The notes: generated by a model not told the origin, from the sequence alone. A stretch of DNA of 64,000 nt from Diphasiastrum complanatum (GCA_029204225.1 MU831904.1:33367-97366), one strand, 5' to 3'; positions 10,834 to 22,030 are shown, numbered from the stretch's first letter. Numbers and translations: made by a program.

Positions 10834-12048
10834 TCAATAAGGTAAATCAACAAGTTTCCAAGTTTGATTTTCCATTAATGCATCAAACTCTACTTGCACA
10901 GATTTCCTCCAATATTGAGACTTATTTGCTTCCTCAAAACTAGTTGGTTCTTCAAGAATAGTAGTCAAGAAAGTATAAGAGTTGAGTAGTTGAGAATCTT
11001 CCCTTTGCTCCCCTTTGTCACTATAAGTGAGCCTTGATGGCTCAATCCTTGTCCTTGTTGATCTTCTTGGCACCCTTGGACTTGGAGTAGGTTCCACTTG
11101 GTCTTCATCTTCATGAAGCTCCTCCTCGGCCATAGCATGATCTTTGACAAGTTGAGTGTTGTTGGAAGTCACCTTTCCTTTGGCTTGGAGAGATTCATCA
11201 AAAAGTACATCTCTACTAGCAACAACTTTTTTTGTAATAGGATCATATATCCTATAGGCTTTCTTACTTTCACTATAACCAACAAAGATGCCTTTGAAAG
11301 AAGTGGCATCTTCCTTTTTCCTTGTTTCTAAAGGAATATGTACATAACAAGTACATCCAAAAACTTTCAAATCACTAAGATTTGGCTTTTTGCCAGACAA
11401 TACTTCATAAGGTGTAAGTCCTTTAATGGCAGTATTAGTCATTCTATTACAAAGAAAATTTGCACATAAAATAGCTTCTCCCCAAAATGAAATAGAAAGA
11501 GATGCATCTAATCTCATAGCTTTAGCACACTCACATAGTGTCCTATTCTTTCTCTCAGCTACTCCATTTTGTTGTGGAGTATATGTACAAGTAAACTCTC
11601 TCTTTATGCCATTAGTTTCACAAAACTCTTTCATCCTATTGGAGATGTACTCCCCTCCATTATCACTTCTTAATACTTTCAAGCTAGTATTAAGTTGCTT
11701 TTCCACAAGAGTTTTGAACTTTACAAAGGACTCAAAAACTTCATTTTTCTTAGACAAGAGATAAACCCAAGAGTATCTTGATTTATCATCAATAAAAGTG
11801 ACATACATTAGAGCTTCACCATTTGATTCATGTGAAAATGAATGAACATCCGAGTGTATAAGGCTAAGAGGAGAGTTAGATCTTATCAAAGATCTCTTGA
11901 AAGGAAGCTTATGAGATTTGGAGAGTCCACAAGCTTCACAAAGCTTGCCACACTTGGGTATGGTTTTGGGAAGTCCTCTTGCTAGCTCCTTTGTCACCAT
12001 GGTCTCCATAGCTTTGTAGTTAGGATGGCCTAACCTTTTGTGCCATAA
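10834..12048 (-). CDS. Copia E1: integrase
   Basis: Inserts the DNA copy into the genome. Starts in the GAG-pre-integrase region (LWHKRLGHPNYKAM), then zinc-binding CEACGLSKSHK, catalytic core with HSDVHSFSHESNGE (Asp), VTFIDDKSRYSWVYLL, SDNGGEYISN (Asp-Asn) and TPQQNGVAERKNRT (Glu): the D-D-E set is present. The C-terminal part holds VFGCTCYVHIPLETRKKED and YRIYDPITKKVVASRDVLF. It ends in the acidic linker and PRRSTRTRIEPSRL before RT. Bounded upstream by a TAA (12049-12051) and downstream by a TGA (10834-10836), both in the same frame as the rest of the polyprotein. Confidence 0.93.
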   Translation of the reverse strand, partial: LWHKRLGHPNYKAMETMVTKELARGLPKTIPKCGKLCEACGLSKSHKLPFKRSLIRSNSPLSLIHSDVHSFSHESNGEALMYVTFIDDKSRYSWVYLLSKKNEVFESFVKFKTLVEKQLNTSLKVLRSDNGGEYISNRMKEFCETNGIKREFTCTYTPQQNGVAERKNRTLCECAKAMRLDASLSISFWGEAILCANFLCNRMTNTAIKGLTPYEVLSGKKPNLSDLKVFGCTCYVHIPLETRKKEDATSFKGIFVGYSESKKAYRIYDPITKKVVASRDVLFDESLQAKGKVTSNNTQLVKDHAMAEEELHEDEDQVEPTPSPRVPRRSTRTRIEPSRLTYSDKGEQREDSQLLNSYTFLTTILEEPTSFEEANKSQYWRKSVQVEFDALMENQTWKLVDLPY

Positions 12049-13359
12049 TTACACTTGAGTGAGCTCCTCCCTTGCCATGTTCACACGTCCAACCATCACA
12101 TTAGCATCCAATTTGAATAACCTCCCTTGATTGAAACCACTAGCAATACATTTTTCATCTTTCAAGATAGAACATGCTCCATGCTTGAAATGTACATCTA
12201 ATCCACTATCCATAAGTTGTCCTACACTCAACAAGTTCTTTGTAATTAAAGGTACATAAAGAACATTGTCTAGATCTACTTTTTTAGATGATCCTAGACA
12301 TAAAGGAATGGATCCAACACCTACAATCTCACATTCTTGATCACTTGCAGTGAAGATAAATCTCTTAGAACTATTGTAAGAAAGTAGATTAGAAAAGTAG
12401 TCTTTTTGGTGAGTCACGTGAGAGCTTGCCCCACTATCAATCCACCAAGTGTCTTGATTAGATGTTTGTGGTGAGGATACCATCAAAGATAGATTGCCTT
12501 CTTCCTCCTCCTCAAGCACAAGATTGCCTTGATTGTCCTTCTCTTGGGCATTCTTCTTCTTGTACCACTCGGATGCAAAATGTCCCTTTTTTTCACAAAA
12601 GAAACACTTTAGCTTCTTCTTGTCCTTCTTGCTCTTGCCTTTGGAACTTGATGCTCCATCTTTGCTCTCCATCTCCATGTCTTGAGTCTTCTTGGATGGA
12701 AACTTCTTCTTCTTGCCTTTCAAAGAAAAGTTAGCTTTTTCATCACCATCATTCAAAGATAAGGAAGTCATCCTACTTTTGATATGAAACATTCTACTCT
12801 CCTCACTAACAAGCACACTTTGAAGTTTTTCAATACTAGGAAGTGAATCTTGAATAGCAAAGGTTTGAACAAGATTGGAATAATCATCTCCTAATCCATT
12901 CGAAATGATTTGAACTAATTCATCATCTTTGATTTTATCATCTATAGAAGACAACTCTTTATTCAAAGATTTGATCCTAAAGACATAATTTTGGGCACTT
13001 TCACTACTTCCTTTCATGCTTTTAAGGATTTGATTCCTAAGCATGAGTATCCTTGAAGTGTTCTTGGATCCATAAATGGCTTTTAATGAATCCCATGCCT
13101 CTTTGGATGTGGTACAAGATGAGATTTCTTTCAAAAGTTCATTACTTACATTCATTTTTATGCAGTGTAATGCAACTCTACATCTCTTTTTGTACTTAGC
13201 CAATTCCACTCCTCCTTGAGGTTCTACTTCCACCTCAAGTACTATGTCATAAAGATCATGAAGTACAAGCAAAGACTCCATTCGAACTATCCAAGTAGCA
13301 TAATTAGTGGATGTAAGTCTTTCACTAGCTTCAAGCAAAAAACCACCCATTGATGCCAT
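12049..13359 (-). CDS. Copia E1: Gag and aspartic protease
   Basis: Gag forms the virus-like particle; the protease cleaves the polyprotein. I take the start at 13357-13359 (MASMGGFLLEASERL) because that sequence aligns with the Gag starts of C and F; an upstream in-frame ATG at 13431 adds a leader not conserved there. Residues ~1-230 are copia Gag (TSTNYATWIVRMESLLVLHD, then LRNQILKSMKG). A lysine-rich stretch precedes a zinc knuckle, CFFCEKKGHFASEW, whose fourth ligand Cys is Trp, so RNA binding may be impaired. Protease motif WWIDSGASSHVT has the catalytic DSGA. It runs through LLSVGQLMDSGLDV and stops at a TAA just before the integrase HKRLGH motif. Confidence 0.92.
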   Translation of the reverse strand: MASMGGFLLEASERLTSTNYATWIVRMESLLVLHDLYDIVLEVEVEPQGGVELAKYKKRCRVALHCIKMNVSNELLKEISSCTTSKEAWDSLKAIYGSKNTSRILMLRNQILKSMKGSSESAQNYVFRIKSLNKELSSIDDKIKDDELVQIISNGLGDDYSNLVQTFAIQDSLPSIEKLQSVLVSEESRMFHIKSRMTSLSLNDGDEKANFSLKGKKKKFPSKKTQDMEMESKDGASSSKGKSKKDKKKLKCFFCEKKGHFASEWYKKKNAQEKDNQGNLVLEEEEEGNLSLMVSSPQTSNQDTWWIDSGASSHVTHQKDYFSNLLSYNSSKRFIFTASDQECEIVGVGSIPLCLGSSKKVDLDNVLYVPLITKNLLSVGQLMDSGLDVHFKHGACSILKDEKCIASGFNQGRLFKLDANVMVGRVNMAREELTQV

Positions 13360-13962
13360 TTTTGAATGTGAAAAAGCACTAGAAACTCTTATGGTGTCTC
13401 TAAGAGATCTGAACCTAAAGTCTTCTAGCAATTTAGAAAGCTTATAGACTCAATCCTATCACTCATGAACCAATCTAGAATGATGGAAATTTAGATTCTA
13501 GTCTCAACCTTGCAAAATCACTCCTTAATCTATGATTTTTAGCAATTTCTCTCTTCAACTTCAACATACAATAAAAAAATCAGAGTAGATCAATTAATGC
13601 ACGTCATTCAAGCTTCAATTTTAATTTTTTGGCTAATCTAATCCAAGAACTAATCAAGGGATTAGACTCTCTGTAGAAAATGCTTGATTTTGCACCAAAA
13701 ATCACTCAAATTGGGTATGTGAGTCAAATTCTACAAATTTTTGAAATTTCTCAGTAAAAAATGGAACTGTACGGCCTCACATGTGTGAAAAGGGTTCCTA
13801 CAGCCCACAACAAGTTCTGGACCAAAAAATTTGAGAATAGCTATCAAATCCAACTCGCTACACAAAATTTGACTAGTTTCCAAAAAACTGCTAAATTTTG
13901 GCTTTGATTTGGATTAACCCTATCAATCTCAACAAAACCTCTTGTACTAGGCTCTGATACCA
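13360..13962 (-). other. Copia E1: leader and primer-binding site
   Basis: Untranslated leader of ~590 bp between the 5' LTR and gag. The primer-binding site, TGGTATCAGAGCC on the minus strand (13962 down to 13950), directly abuts the LTR and is the usual complement to the 3' end of initiator Met tRNA. The leader has a CACATGTGTG relative of the recurrent palindrome near 13779. Confidence 0.88.
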
Positions 13963-14789
13963 TGTGGAAACAGTACAAAAAGGACCAAGAGTGGATCTTA
14001 ATCTGATCCTCAAGAGGGATTGGTTGCCAGATTACTTGATCTATCAATCTACTTGAGATTAAGATCAATATATCAATTCTAGACACAAAATCCTAACAAG
14101 AACAATCATTAATTGAAGGTAGGTGTACTTTCTAGTTTCCCACGTGTGAAACCCTGTCTGAGTACTCCAACCTGAAAATCAAGTACACATTGATAGCACC
14201 TCAAAACAATCAAAACAAATATAGACAAATGGAGAGAATCACTCAAAATTGCTTCCAAAACCAAGATTGGTGTCTCACAATGATTATGGCCAAATGTGGC
14301 TCTATATATACAATAAGTGGGAGCTCGTGGTACTGATCATCCCTTTGATCCCACATGTGTGAAGGTGCTTTGTCATATGATGATTCATCATGCAAAACTG
14401 ACACTTGGACAAAACCTTCTATTTTGAGCACTTTTGGTCCATTTTCCTTCTATATGGAGATCTACTTGAAAATTTTCCAGCAGTCAAAATTAGTTTGCTT
14501 CGGCTTATTCCACACATGTGAGCTGTCCTCTACACATGGGATGTGACACCTAACCAAAGGATGTGGCTCATGCAATCAATAGATTGATGCCATGTGTCAT
14601 ATGTCTAGAGAACTAGTTTTTGGCCTTTTTAGCCACTAGAACTTGAATTAAATCATATGTACAACCTATATGATTATGGTACATGACAAGTAAACTATTT
14701 TCACACGTGGGAACAGACTCCACACATGTGTAATCATCCTATATACAAGATTTTTGGCCTCTACCAAGCTTATTTTTGCATTTTTCACA
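13963..14789 (-). mobile_element. Copia E1: 5' LTR (827 bp)
   Basis: Minus-strand LTR starting TGTGAAAAATGC at 14789 and ending TTTCCACA at 13963, immediately before the primer-binding site. It supplies promoter and transcript end signals; a GTATATATAGAG TATA-like box is near 14303. High similarity to the 3' LTR (827 versus 833 bp) indicates a fairly young insertion. Confidence 0.93.
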
Positions 14790-16049
14790 CATCCAACTTA
14801 TAAAGTTTGCCAAGTCTAGTGCCCTCAGCCACTGTCTTACCCTTCTTCTTGATGAAAATTCATTTGAAGCAAAGTCAACATTGAAACCATTGTCTACCAT
14901 TTGGCCAACACTTAGTAGATTCTTTGTTATTGTAGAAATGTACAAAACACCTTCTATGTTGATCTTTTTGGAAGATCCTAAGCAAAGGGAAATGCTACCA
15001 ACTCCTTCAATCTTACAAGCTTTATCATTTGCTGTATAGATAGACTTTATAGGTCCATCATAAGATAACAGAGAAGAGAAAAACTCCCTTTTGCTAGTCA
15101 TGTGCGAACTAGCACCCGAGTCAATCCACCAAGGATCTTCTCCTTTGAAGCTTGTTGAAGAAAATATGGACATCATGAGAGAGTCCTCATGTGAACTCTC
15201 CTCCTCCTCCTCTTTGCTCATGTTGGCTTTGCTTTGATCTTGCTTCCTCTTGAAGCATTCCGAGGCATAATGCCCCATCTTGCTACAATAGTAGCACTTC
15301 ACCTTTGATTTGTCCTTCTTGACTTTGGTGGTTGATGGAGATGCCTTTGAGGGTCCTTCTTGCTTTGAAGACTTCTTGAATGTTGATCCTTTGCCTTTGG
15401 ACTTGCCTTTTCCTTTGGTGAAGAGAGCTTGGTCATCTCCACCTTGTATGGAAAGCCTATGCATCCTCTCTTGCATTTGGCTCCTTCTTGATTCCTCGGC
15501 CATGAGTGTGCCTTGGAGTTCTTCAAGTATGGGTAGCTTACCCATAATTGCATATCCCTGAACCAAATTGTCAAATTCAAAGCTTAGTCCACTCAATATG
15601 AGTTGAACAAGCTCTTCCTTGATAGGATCACCTATGAAGGCTAGCTCTTTGTTCAATTCCTTTACTCTTAGGACAAAAGTATGTGCACTCTCTCCTTTCT
15701 TTTGATAGCTTCTATAGATTTGATTATTCAAAGCTAACATTCTAGTTTGGTTCTTGGATTCGTAGACCTTTTGCAAAGTCTCCCAAGCATCTTGAGCCGA
15801 AGTGCAATCTCATACCTACCTTAAGAGTTCATTTGCAACATTCATTTTTATGCAATGTAGTGCAACATTGCACCTCTTGATGTATTTGGCTTTTTCTTGA
15901 GGATGAATAGGTTCACCCTCCTTACCATTTACAATTTCCATCAGATCTTACATGATCATGATGGATTCCATTCTAATTTTCCATATGGAATAGTTAGTTT
16001 TGTTGAGCCTTTCATTAGTATCCAAAAGATATACATTTATAGATGCCAT
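14790..16049 (-). pseudogene. Copia D1: Gag and protease (upstream part)
   Basis: Start at 16047-16049 (MASINVYLLDTNERLN). Gag shows TNYSIWKIRMES, then LQKVYESKNQTRMLALNNQIY and VLRVKELNKELAFIG. The zinc knuckle CYYCSKMGHYASEC is canonical and intact. Protease WWIDSGASSHMT follows, then SLCLGSSKKINIEGVLYIS. Stops near 15950 and 15815 and a one-base frameshift near 14855 inactivate it. The frame runs into GKLYKLD at 14795, where E1 inserted; the downstream half resumes at 8554 on the far side of E1. It belongs to the same broad copia lineage as C, E1 and F. Confidence 0.88.
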
Positions 16050-16860
16050 CTAGTCTCCTAATCAAGGACTTGACACAAATGAAGGTTACTTCTATTGATT
16101 TGATTGAAGATATACCTTATCCCACTTATTAGGGACCTAAAAAGATCAGTAATAGACTTCCTATAAAGATCTAAGAATGATCTTTAACAAAATCAAATCA
16201 TAGAATACTAGAAACAATGCACTTGCTTGATTGAAGTAGACAATACTAGTAGAATTGCCCCTCTTTCTACAAAGAACATAAAAGCTTCCAAATGATTTGA
16301 TCAAGAGTGAATTTCAGCAACCTAATATACTTCCAAAATCACTTGTAAAATATCTAAATGGAACTTAATGAAGATGCAACACAATCTACTATCCAATCAC
16401 GAGCAAAAATTGATCAAAATTGATGAAAAATTGATCTAATTTGGTGCATAAGTCAAGCAATGGTTGGACTGAACCTAAATCACTTTAGGAGGAGTCCTCT
16501 ACACCTTAGAATAGCCCTGAAGAGTCCCTAAAACTCTGATCTTCCCTCTCCTTGAATGCTAGAAAGCCTCCTCTATGAAATCACCTCCAAAACTCGCTTA
16601 GAAATCAATGCTTGGAGCAAGCAAAGCTTGCTATCTTGGTAATGTGAATTGAATTCAACTTTGCCTTTGGTTTTAGACACCTAAACACCTGCAAATTAAG
16701 TCACACAACACCAATCTTTAATGTATTTGACTCACTTTGAGTTCTAGAATCAATGCTAGATGCTAAGATCCAATCTACACAAGATTTAGATCAAAAATTG
16801 TGATCAAATTGAATGAAAACCAAGGATTTAGCTCATTTCAGCCTTTAGGCTCTGATACCA
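16050..16860 (-). other. Copia D1: leader and primer-binding site
   Basis: About 800 bp of non-coding leader. The primer-binding site TGGTATCAGAGCC (minus strand, 16860 to 16848) abuts the 5' LTR. No other feature seen. Confidence 0.85.
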
Positions 16861-17542
16861 TGTTAAAATTACAGAAAATAAGGATCCTAAAACACTTGAA
16901 ATGATGAGAAAAACAATATATTATGATCTCATAATATTAGCACAAGTTGAACCATCAAAATCCATCAAAAATCTATGCTTGAACCTCACTAAATGGCCCA
17001 AATCCTTGAAGAAGCCTTCACACGTGTGAAAGTACGGCCTCCCACAGTCTGAGTACTATACACCAGACCTACATTCAATCCTATAATCATTATTAATCAC
17101 AAGAACGTAAACAATTATGAACATAGAGAGCAATTGCACCATTATGAGAGAAAAATCATGAAATTGCTTGATTGATTTTGGTGAGATATCATCACCTATA
17201 TATACACGATCCATCACGGTTTTGGGCAGGTATGAGTAGCCCTAAACCTATCCCTAATGCTAGTTTTGGTGGATCTTTCATCCCTACCAAGTTAGGGTTG
17301 GAATCTTGGAGATCCCTCAACAATGCAAAAACTACCAAAAATAGCTCCTATTTTTTCTCTCTTGTATCTAAGCATAATTTGGACTCATTCCAAAGGTTCT
17401 AACACTTAGATCTACTTGAGAATATCCTTATGAATGGAATACTATGCTATTTAGCACGTGTGACAAGCCACATCATGACCATCTAACTATTTACAAGTCA
17501 CATGACCAAAACTAGTCAAGCTAGAATTGTGAATTTTTAACA
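16861..17542 (-). mobile_element. Copia D1: 5' LTR (682 bp)
   Basis: Bounded TGTTAAAATTACAG...TTTTTAACA on the plus strand. It aligns over its full 682 bp with the D2 LTR at 48505-49186. A TATA-like TATATATAGG sits on the minus strand near 17197-17206. Contains one exact TTCACACGTGTGAA (17017-17030). Confidence 0.93.
17017..17030. promoter_or_regulatory. TTCACACGTGTGAA palindrome in D1 LTR
   Basis: Exact 14-bp palindrome with a CACGTG (G-box) core, followed by agtacggcctcccacagtct. In the minus-oriented LTR it lies downstream of the TATA-like box. Confidence 0.7.
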
Positions 17543-17913
17543 AAATCAATATCTTAGTGTGTTGATCAAGTTGGTTCAATACTAGGTAAACTTGGCATCC
17601 TAGTTTTGTGTATTTTCTAAGAATGCAATTAACTCTTCACACCATAACTTGATTTGGTCACTTGATGGATAGTTTGAGAGCTTAAGCAAGAGTGTGTTCA
17701 AGTCGGTTTGAGTTTGTAGTCCATTCTTAGTGTGTGCAAAGTATTGCATATGTTTCAATCTTCCTTTCTATGCTTGGAAAACATCTAGGTTCAAGATCGA
17801 AGTGTTTTAGGGTCCTAGATCTTCATAGATCTCCTTATCCATCATTTGTTGAGAGAAAAGTGAGTGCTAGGTGCATTAGGACATAGCCTAAAAGTTGAAG
17901 AATCATTAGATTC
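17543..17913 (+). other. Copia F: leader
   Basis: Non-coding sequence between the outer edge of the D1 LTR and the F gag start. No primer-binding site or F LTR is present, so the 5' end of F has been lost, perhaps when D1 inserted. Confidence 0.6.
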
Positions 17914-18488
17914 ATGGCTTCCAATGGTGGGATCATGTTAGGACCTAATGATAGGTTGAGTTCATCAAACTACTCTACTTGGAAAGTGAGGATGGAGTCC
18001 TTACTTGTGTTGAATGATCTCATGGACGTAGTTGCAGGAATTGAAGAGAGACCCCCCATACTTCAAAAGCAACCAAGGTTTTATAGTAAGGCTACAAGGG
18101 CTCTTCATATCATTAAAATGAATGTTACCAATGAACTTCTCAAGGAAGTTGGTGAGAGTCAAAGTGTAAGCGAGGCATGGAATGCCTTGAAGAAGCCCTT
18201 TGAATCAAAGTCCACATCTAGGGTATTGACCCTAAGGAAGCAAATATTTTCTAGTAGGCAAAGAGAGGGTGAAAGTGCTCATGCATTTGTCTTGAGGGTT
18301 AAGTCCTTGAGTGATGCATCATCTAGCATGCATTGATGAAAGCATAAAAGATGGTGAAATAGTCCAAGTTATGTTGAATGGTTTTCTAGATGAACATGCT
18401 AACCTTTTGCAAATTTTTGCCATTAAAAGAGTCTTGCCAAGTGTGGGTGACTTGCAAGAAATCTTATTGGCTGAAGAACATAGGTTGC
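17914..18488 (+). pseudogene. Copia F: Gag (N-terminal part)
   Basis: Begins MASNGGIMLGPNDRLSSSNY; SSNYSTWKVRMESLLVLND is the copia Gag signature also seen in C, D1 and E1. It continues with IIKMNVTNELLKEVGES and LRKQIFSSRQREGESAHAF. A frameshift near 18320 moves the frame; the second frame reads DESIKDGEIVQVMLNGF and LLAEEHR. At 18488 it is interrupted by a 450-bp insertion flanked by GTTGC duplications, after which Gag resumes at 18939. Not functional as it stands. Confidence 0.85.
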
Positions 18489-18938
18489 TATAAAGACCTC
18501 CTCCAATGATCCTATTCTAAGCATGCCAATCACAAGCACCACAAGGGAAACAAATCGTGGACAAACCAACCCAACCAAACCTAGATCGAACGGATCTAGC
18601 CCCCCAAGCTATGGATCACCAATCAATGCTCAATAGGAGAGATGTCACTCCATCAGCATATTGGTATCATTGCCACAACCAAACATACACTAGTGAGAGA
18701 CACTGTGACACCTCACTGAACACCTCTGCAACCTATCTAGGCCACATCATCCAGTCACCCTACGACTCACTTATAGACCCATACAAATCCACCATCATGA
18801 GTTTAGGCCTACAACCATTAATTATGACCTTATACACATAAGGGCTCCAATTCCCTTATAGTCACAATTAGCTTACGGGTTGTTGGTCTACTGATCCCTA
18901 GCATGGACACGCTCCCAAGACCAGTCATGGGCATGACA
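18489..18938 (-). mobile_element. 450-bp insertion, probable solo LTR
   Basis: Flanked by GTTGC on both sides (18484-18488 and 18939-18943), a 5-bp target-site duplication of LTR-retroelement type. Read on the minus strand it starts TGTCATGCCCATGACTGG, a usual LTR start, and ends TCTTTATA where CA would be expected. No terminal inverted repeats. Taking it out leaves the F Gag frame continuous across the junction. Confidence 0.75.
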
Positions 18939-20201
18939 GTTGCAGTCAAAGCTTGATGGTGCATCCTTGCAAGGTGGAGGTGAAGAGGCTTTCTTCACAA
19001 AAGGCAAAGTCAAAGGCAAAGGTAAAGGCAAAGGGAAATGGTCCAAAGGTGGTAACTTGGATCATGATGATCACTCTTCCTCTTCCTCTTCTACTAAGAA
19101 AGATAAGTCAAATTTCAAGTGCTTTTATTTTGGGATAAAAGGTCATTTTCCTAATGAATGTCATAAGAAGAAAAGTGAGCAAGGTGAGAGGCAAGGAAAT
19201 CTAGCAATAGATGAAGAAGAACAGAGCATTTGTGAATCTCTTGTTATGACTTCAAGTTTGCTTGCTCATATAGATGGGAATGATCCTTGGTGGATTGACA
19301 GTGGAGCCTCATCTCACATGACAAGAGATAAGGAATACTTTTCATCCTTATTGTCTTATGAGAGAGAGAGGAGCAACATCATCTATACTACTGCAAATGA
19401 TGGTCAATGTGACATCAAAGGCATAGGCACAATTCCTATTTCTCTTTCAATAAATAGGAAAGCTAATCTTGAAAATGTATTGTACATCCCTTCAATCACT
19501 AAGAACTTGCTTAGTGTTAGTCAAATGATTGACAAGGGGCTTGATGTTGAGTTCATTGGAGATGCTTGTTTGATAAGTAAATGCAAAACCTTGATTGCTC
19601 AAGGAAGGAGGCATGGGAAGCTTTTCAAAATGGATGCATGTGTGATCTCTAAGCATGAAGGATGTATGGCTAGGAAACAATTGACAAACCAAGAATTTTG
19701 GCATAAGAGGTTGGGCCATCCCAACCTCAAATCTTTGGAGGTAATGACAAAGAAAGATCATGTTCTTGGTCTCCCTAAAAGTCTTGTTGCAAACAATAGT
19801 GTTTGTGAACATTGTGCCTTGTCCAAATCTCATAGACTTGCTTATTCTAGATCTACTTCTAGATCTAAAGAAGTTTTTCAGCTTGCACATTTTGATATTT
19901 ATTCTTCTAGTACAACTAGCAATGGTGGGGAAAAGATGTTTGCAACTTGCATTGATGACTTTAGTAGGTATACTTGGGTTTATCTTCTTGAAAACAAGGA
20001 TGAAGTGTTTGCTGCATTTGTCAAGTTCAAGAATGAAATGGAAAACCAATTCAGTACAAAGATCAAATGCTTAAGATCAGAGAATGGAGGGAAATACACT
20101 TCAACTAAGCTCAAAGATTTTTGCATAGCACATGGGATTAAGAGGGAGTACTCCAGTCCTAGGACTCCACAACAGAATGGAGTGGCCAAGAGGAAGATGG
20201 T
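18939..20201 (+). pseudogene. Copia F: nucleocapsid, protease, integrase (truncated)
   Basis: Gag resumes with QSKLDGASLQGG and a Lys/Gly-rich run. The zinc knuckle reads CFYFGIKGHFPNEC, with the second Cys replaced by Phe. Protease WWIDSGASSHMT is intact, followed by NLLSVSQMIDKGLDVEF. Integrase shows FWHKRLGHPNLKSLEVM, CEHCALSKSHR, CIDDFSRYTWVYLL and ENGGKYTSTKLKDF. The first catalytic Asp sits in an altered context (HFDIYSSSTT) and the catalytic Glu is changed in QNGVAKRK. It is cut at 20201 by the G LTR. No RT or RNase H of F is found in the window. Confidence 0.88.
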
Positions 20202-20412
20202 TGTTTTTTATTATCTAAAATTGTCTATCACACTCACATATATATCTCCTATATCCGCATGCTTTATTCAATCAAACTAGAAACTGCTCTGTTAGTACGT
20301 AGAGCAGAATTAGACACGATTGAAGATACTAATATTAGTTTGATTCATTCAAACTTTCATCGTGTTCTCTGAAGGAAAATTCCTAGTATTTTTTTTACAG
20401 TGGTATCAGAGC
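20202..20412 (+). mobile_element. Copia G: short 5' LTR and primer-binding site
   Basis: LTR of about 198 bp, TGTTTTTTATT...TTTTTTTACA (20202-20399), one spacer base, then the primer-binding site TGGTATCAGAGC (20401-20412). Its left edge cuts F pol cleanly. Short LTRs are usual for some copia lineages. Confidence 0.8.
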
Positions 20413-20467
20413 GTCATCCTCACATCCATCAACAGCCATATCTGGAGCTTATTCGAAAGATTAGAAG

Positions 20468-21400
20468 ATGTCTTTGATCAGCATCATTCAGTCTAAGATG
20501 AGTACGATCTTGAATATAGAAGGCTGAATTATTTAATCTGGAAGTTAAAGACTTCACTCATACTGAAGGGCAAAGGTCTTTGGCAATAGGTAGAACCAAC
20601 AAAAGAGAAGCCAATTACTCTTGGCAAAGAACTTCATGAATGGAGGGAGAAAAATGACAAAGTTATAGCAATTATTGCGTCCCAGTGAATGACAATATAA
20701 TGCTAGATCTTTCATCAACTTTGAACGTGAAAGAATTGTGGGAAGAATTGCAAACCAAGAATGGGACTTGATCTCGTAATCAAATCATGTTCTTGGAAGA
20801 CCAATTGACTTATCTACAATAGGACGACAAAGATCTGACCACTTTTGTATGAAAGATAAAGGATCTATTTATTTCTTTGCAAAATTCCAGCACAGAAAAT
20901 GAATCTCAAAGGAAAAATAGCTTAGCTATTTTCTTCAAGCCCTACCCAGGTCATTCCACACAACTCAAACTTTACTGGCAAAAAATTTGTCAATGACACT
21001 TCAAAAGAAGATAGATGGAGTCAAAGAGGAAGTAGAAGCTCGCGAATGTTATGACGATAATGGTGATTCAGAAAAAGCTCTATTTACTCAGAAAAATAAA
21101 TCTTTGAAGAAGCTTAAGTCTAAGAGGGAGTCATCCGAGAAGAATGGAAATCATTTAGACAAATCCAAGACAAATGATCAACAATCAAGAAAACAATAGA
21201 AAGATTCTGGTGATAGGAAGATTTGCAACAGATGCAAAAGATCAAGTCATACAGAAGACAAGTGTTGGTTGAATCCAAAGATTGATTGTATTCATTGTTA
21301 TAGATGGGGCCATGCAGCAGTAGACTGTTATTAAAATCCCAGGAACAAGGAGCAGAATTGCAACGAACTTTCAGATTCAAATTTTGTCGAAGACAAGGCA
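20468..21400 (+). pseudogene. Copia G: Gag, degenerate
   Basis: Begins MSLISIIQSKMSTILNIEG then stops. Later pieces include EELQTKNGT, a QKKIDGVKEEVEARE helix (about 20997) and two adjacent zinc knuckles, CNRCKRSSHTEDKC and CIHCYRWGHAAVDC (about 21225-21330). The double knuckle and the Cys-Trp-x-Asn-Pro-Lys-Ile spacing match element B at 23050-23160, so G and B are one lineage. Many stops. No protease or pol of G follows. Confidence 0.8.
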
Positions 21401-22030
21401 GAATGCTCTAGAGCAACAGAAGAGAGGACGACAAGAAACTCAATAGCATATGTTTGTGTTGATCTGTGTTGTTCATTGAGTCCACTGGGGTGGCACTCAA
21501 GGAGATGCTACAATTGCTCTGGTATGATATGTCATTGGATGTATAGGTGATGTTCTTCAGCTGGTGCATCAGGGTTTTGCGTGGTGACCTAGGGACAAGT
21601 CAAGCCTACTTGGAGGTAAGTGGCATGGATGAGTGTACTAGAGGTGGTACATGTCCTGAGGGCATGGAGTGCATTAAGGGGTGATGTGGATCTAGTATGT
21701 CTATGGTTGTGAGCCAACAAGAATGGAGATGATATCGTTCTCCTATTCTGTCTCCTTAGCGTCCCCTTGGATGAAGAGATGAGCCTGAGACCTGATTATA
21801 GCAGGATCGAGACCCTAAGGAAGTGTTTTGGGGAGAGGGGTGCAATCTTAAGACTATTTTTCTAAATTTTTTTTTGGTTGACATATGGCTTTTATACACT
21901 ACCACACCAATGACACAACGACAATTATAGCAATGTTTTTGCAAATTTTAGTTATGGATACGACCTGTATAAATGTCCCATCACCTCTACGAATGCCTAC
22001 AACTTCCTCGTCGTCATTGCCCCACCATTA
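21401..22030. other. No gene seen
   Basis: About 630 bp without recognisable coding. May contain the upstream part of the B 5' LTR, but its start could not be fixed. Confidence 0.4.
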
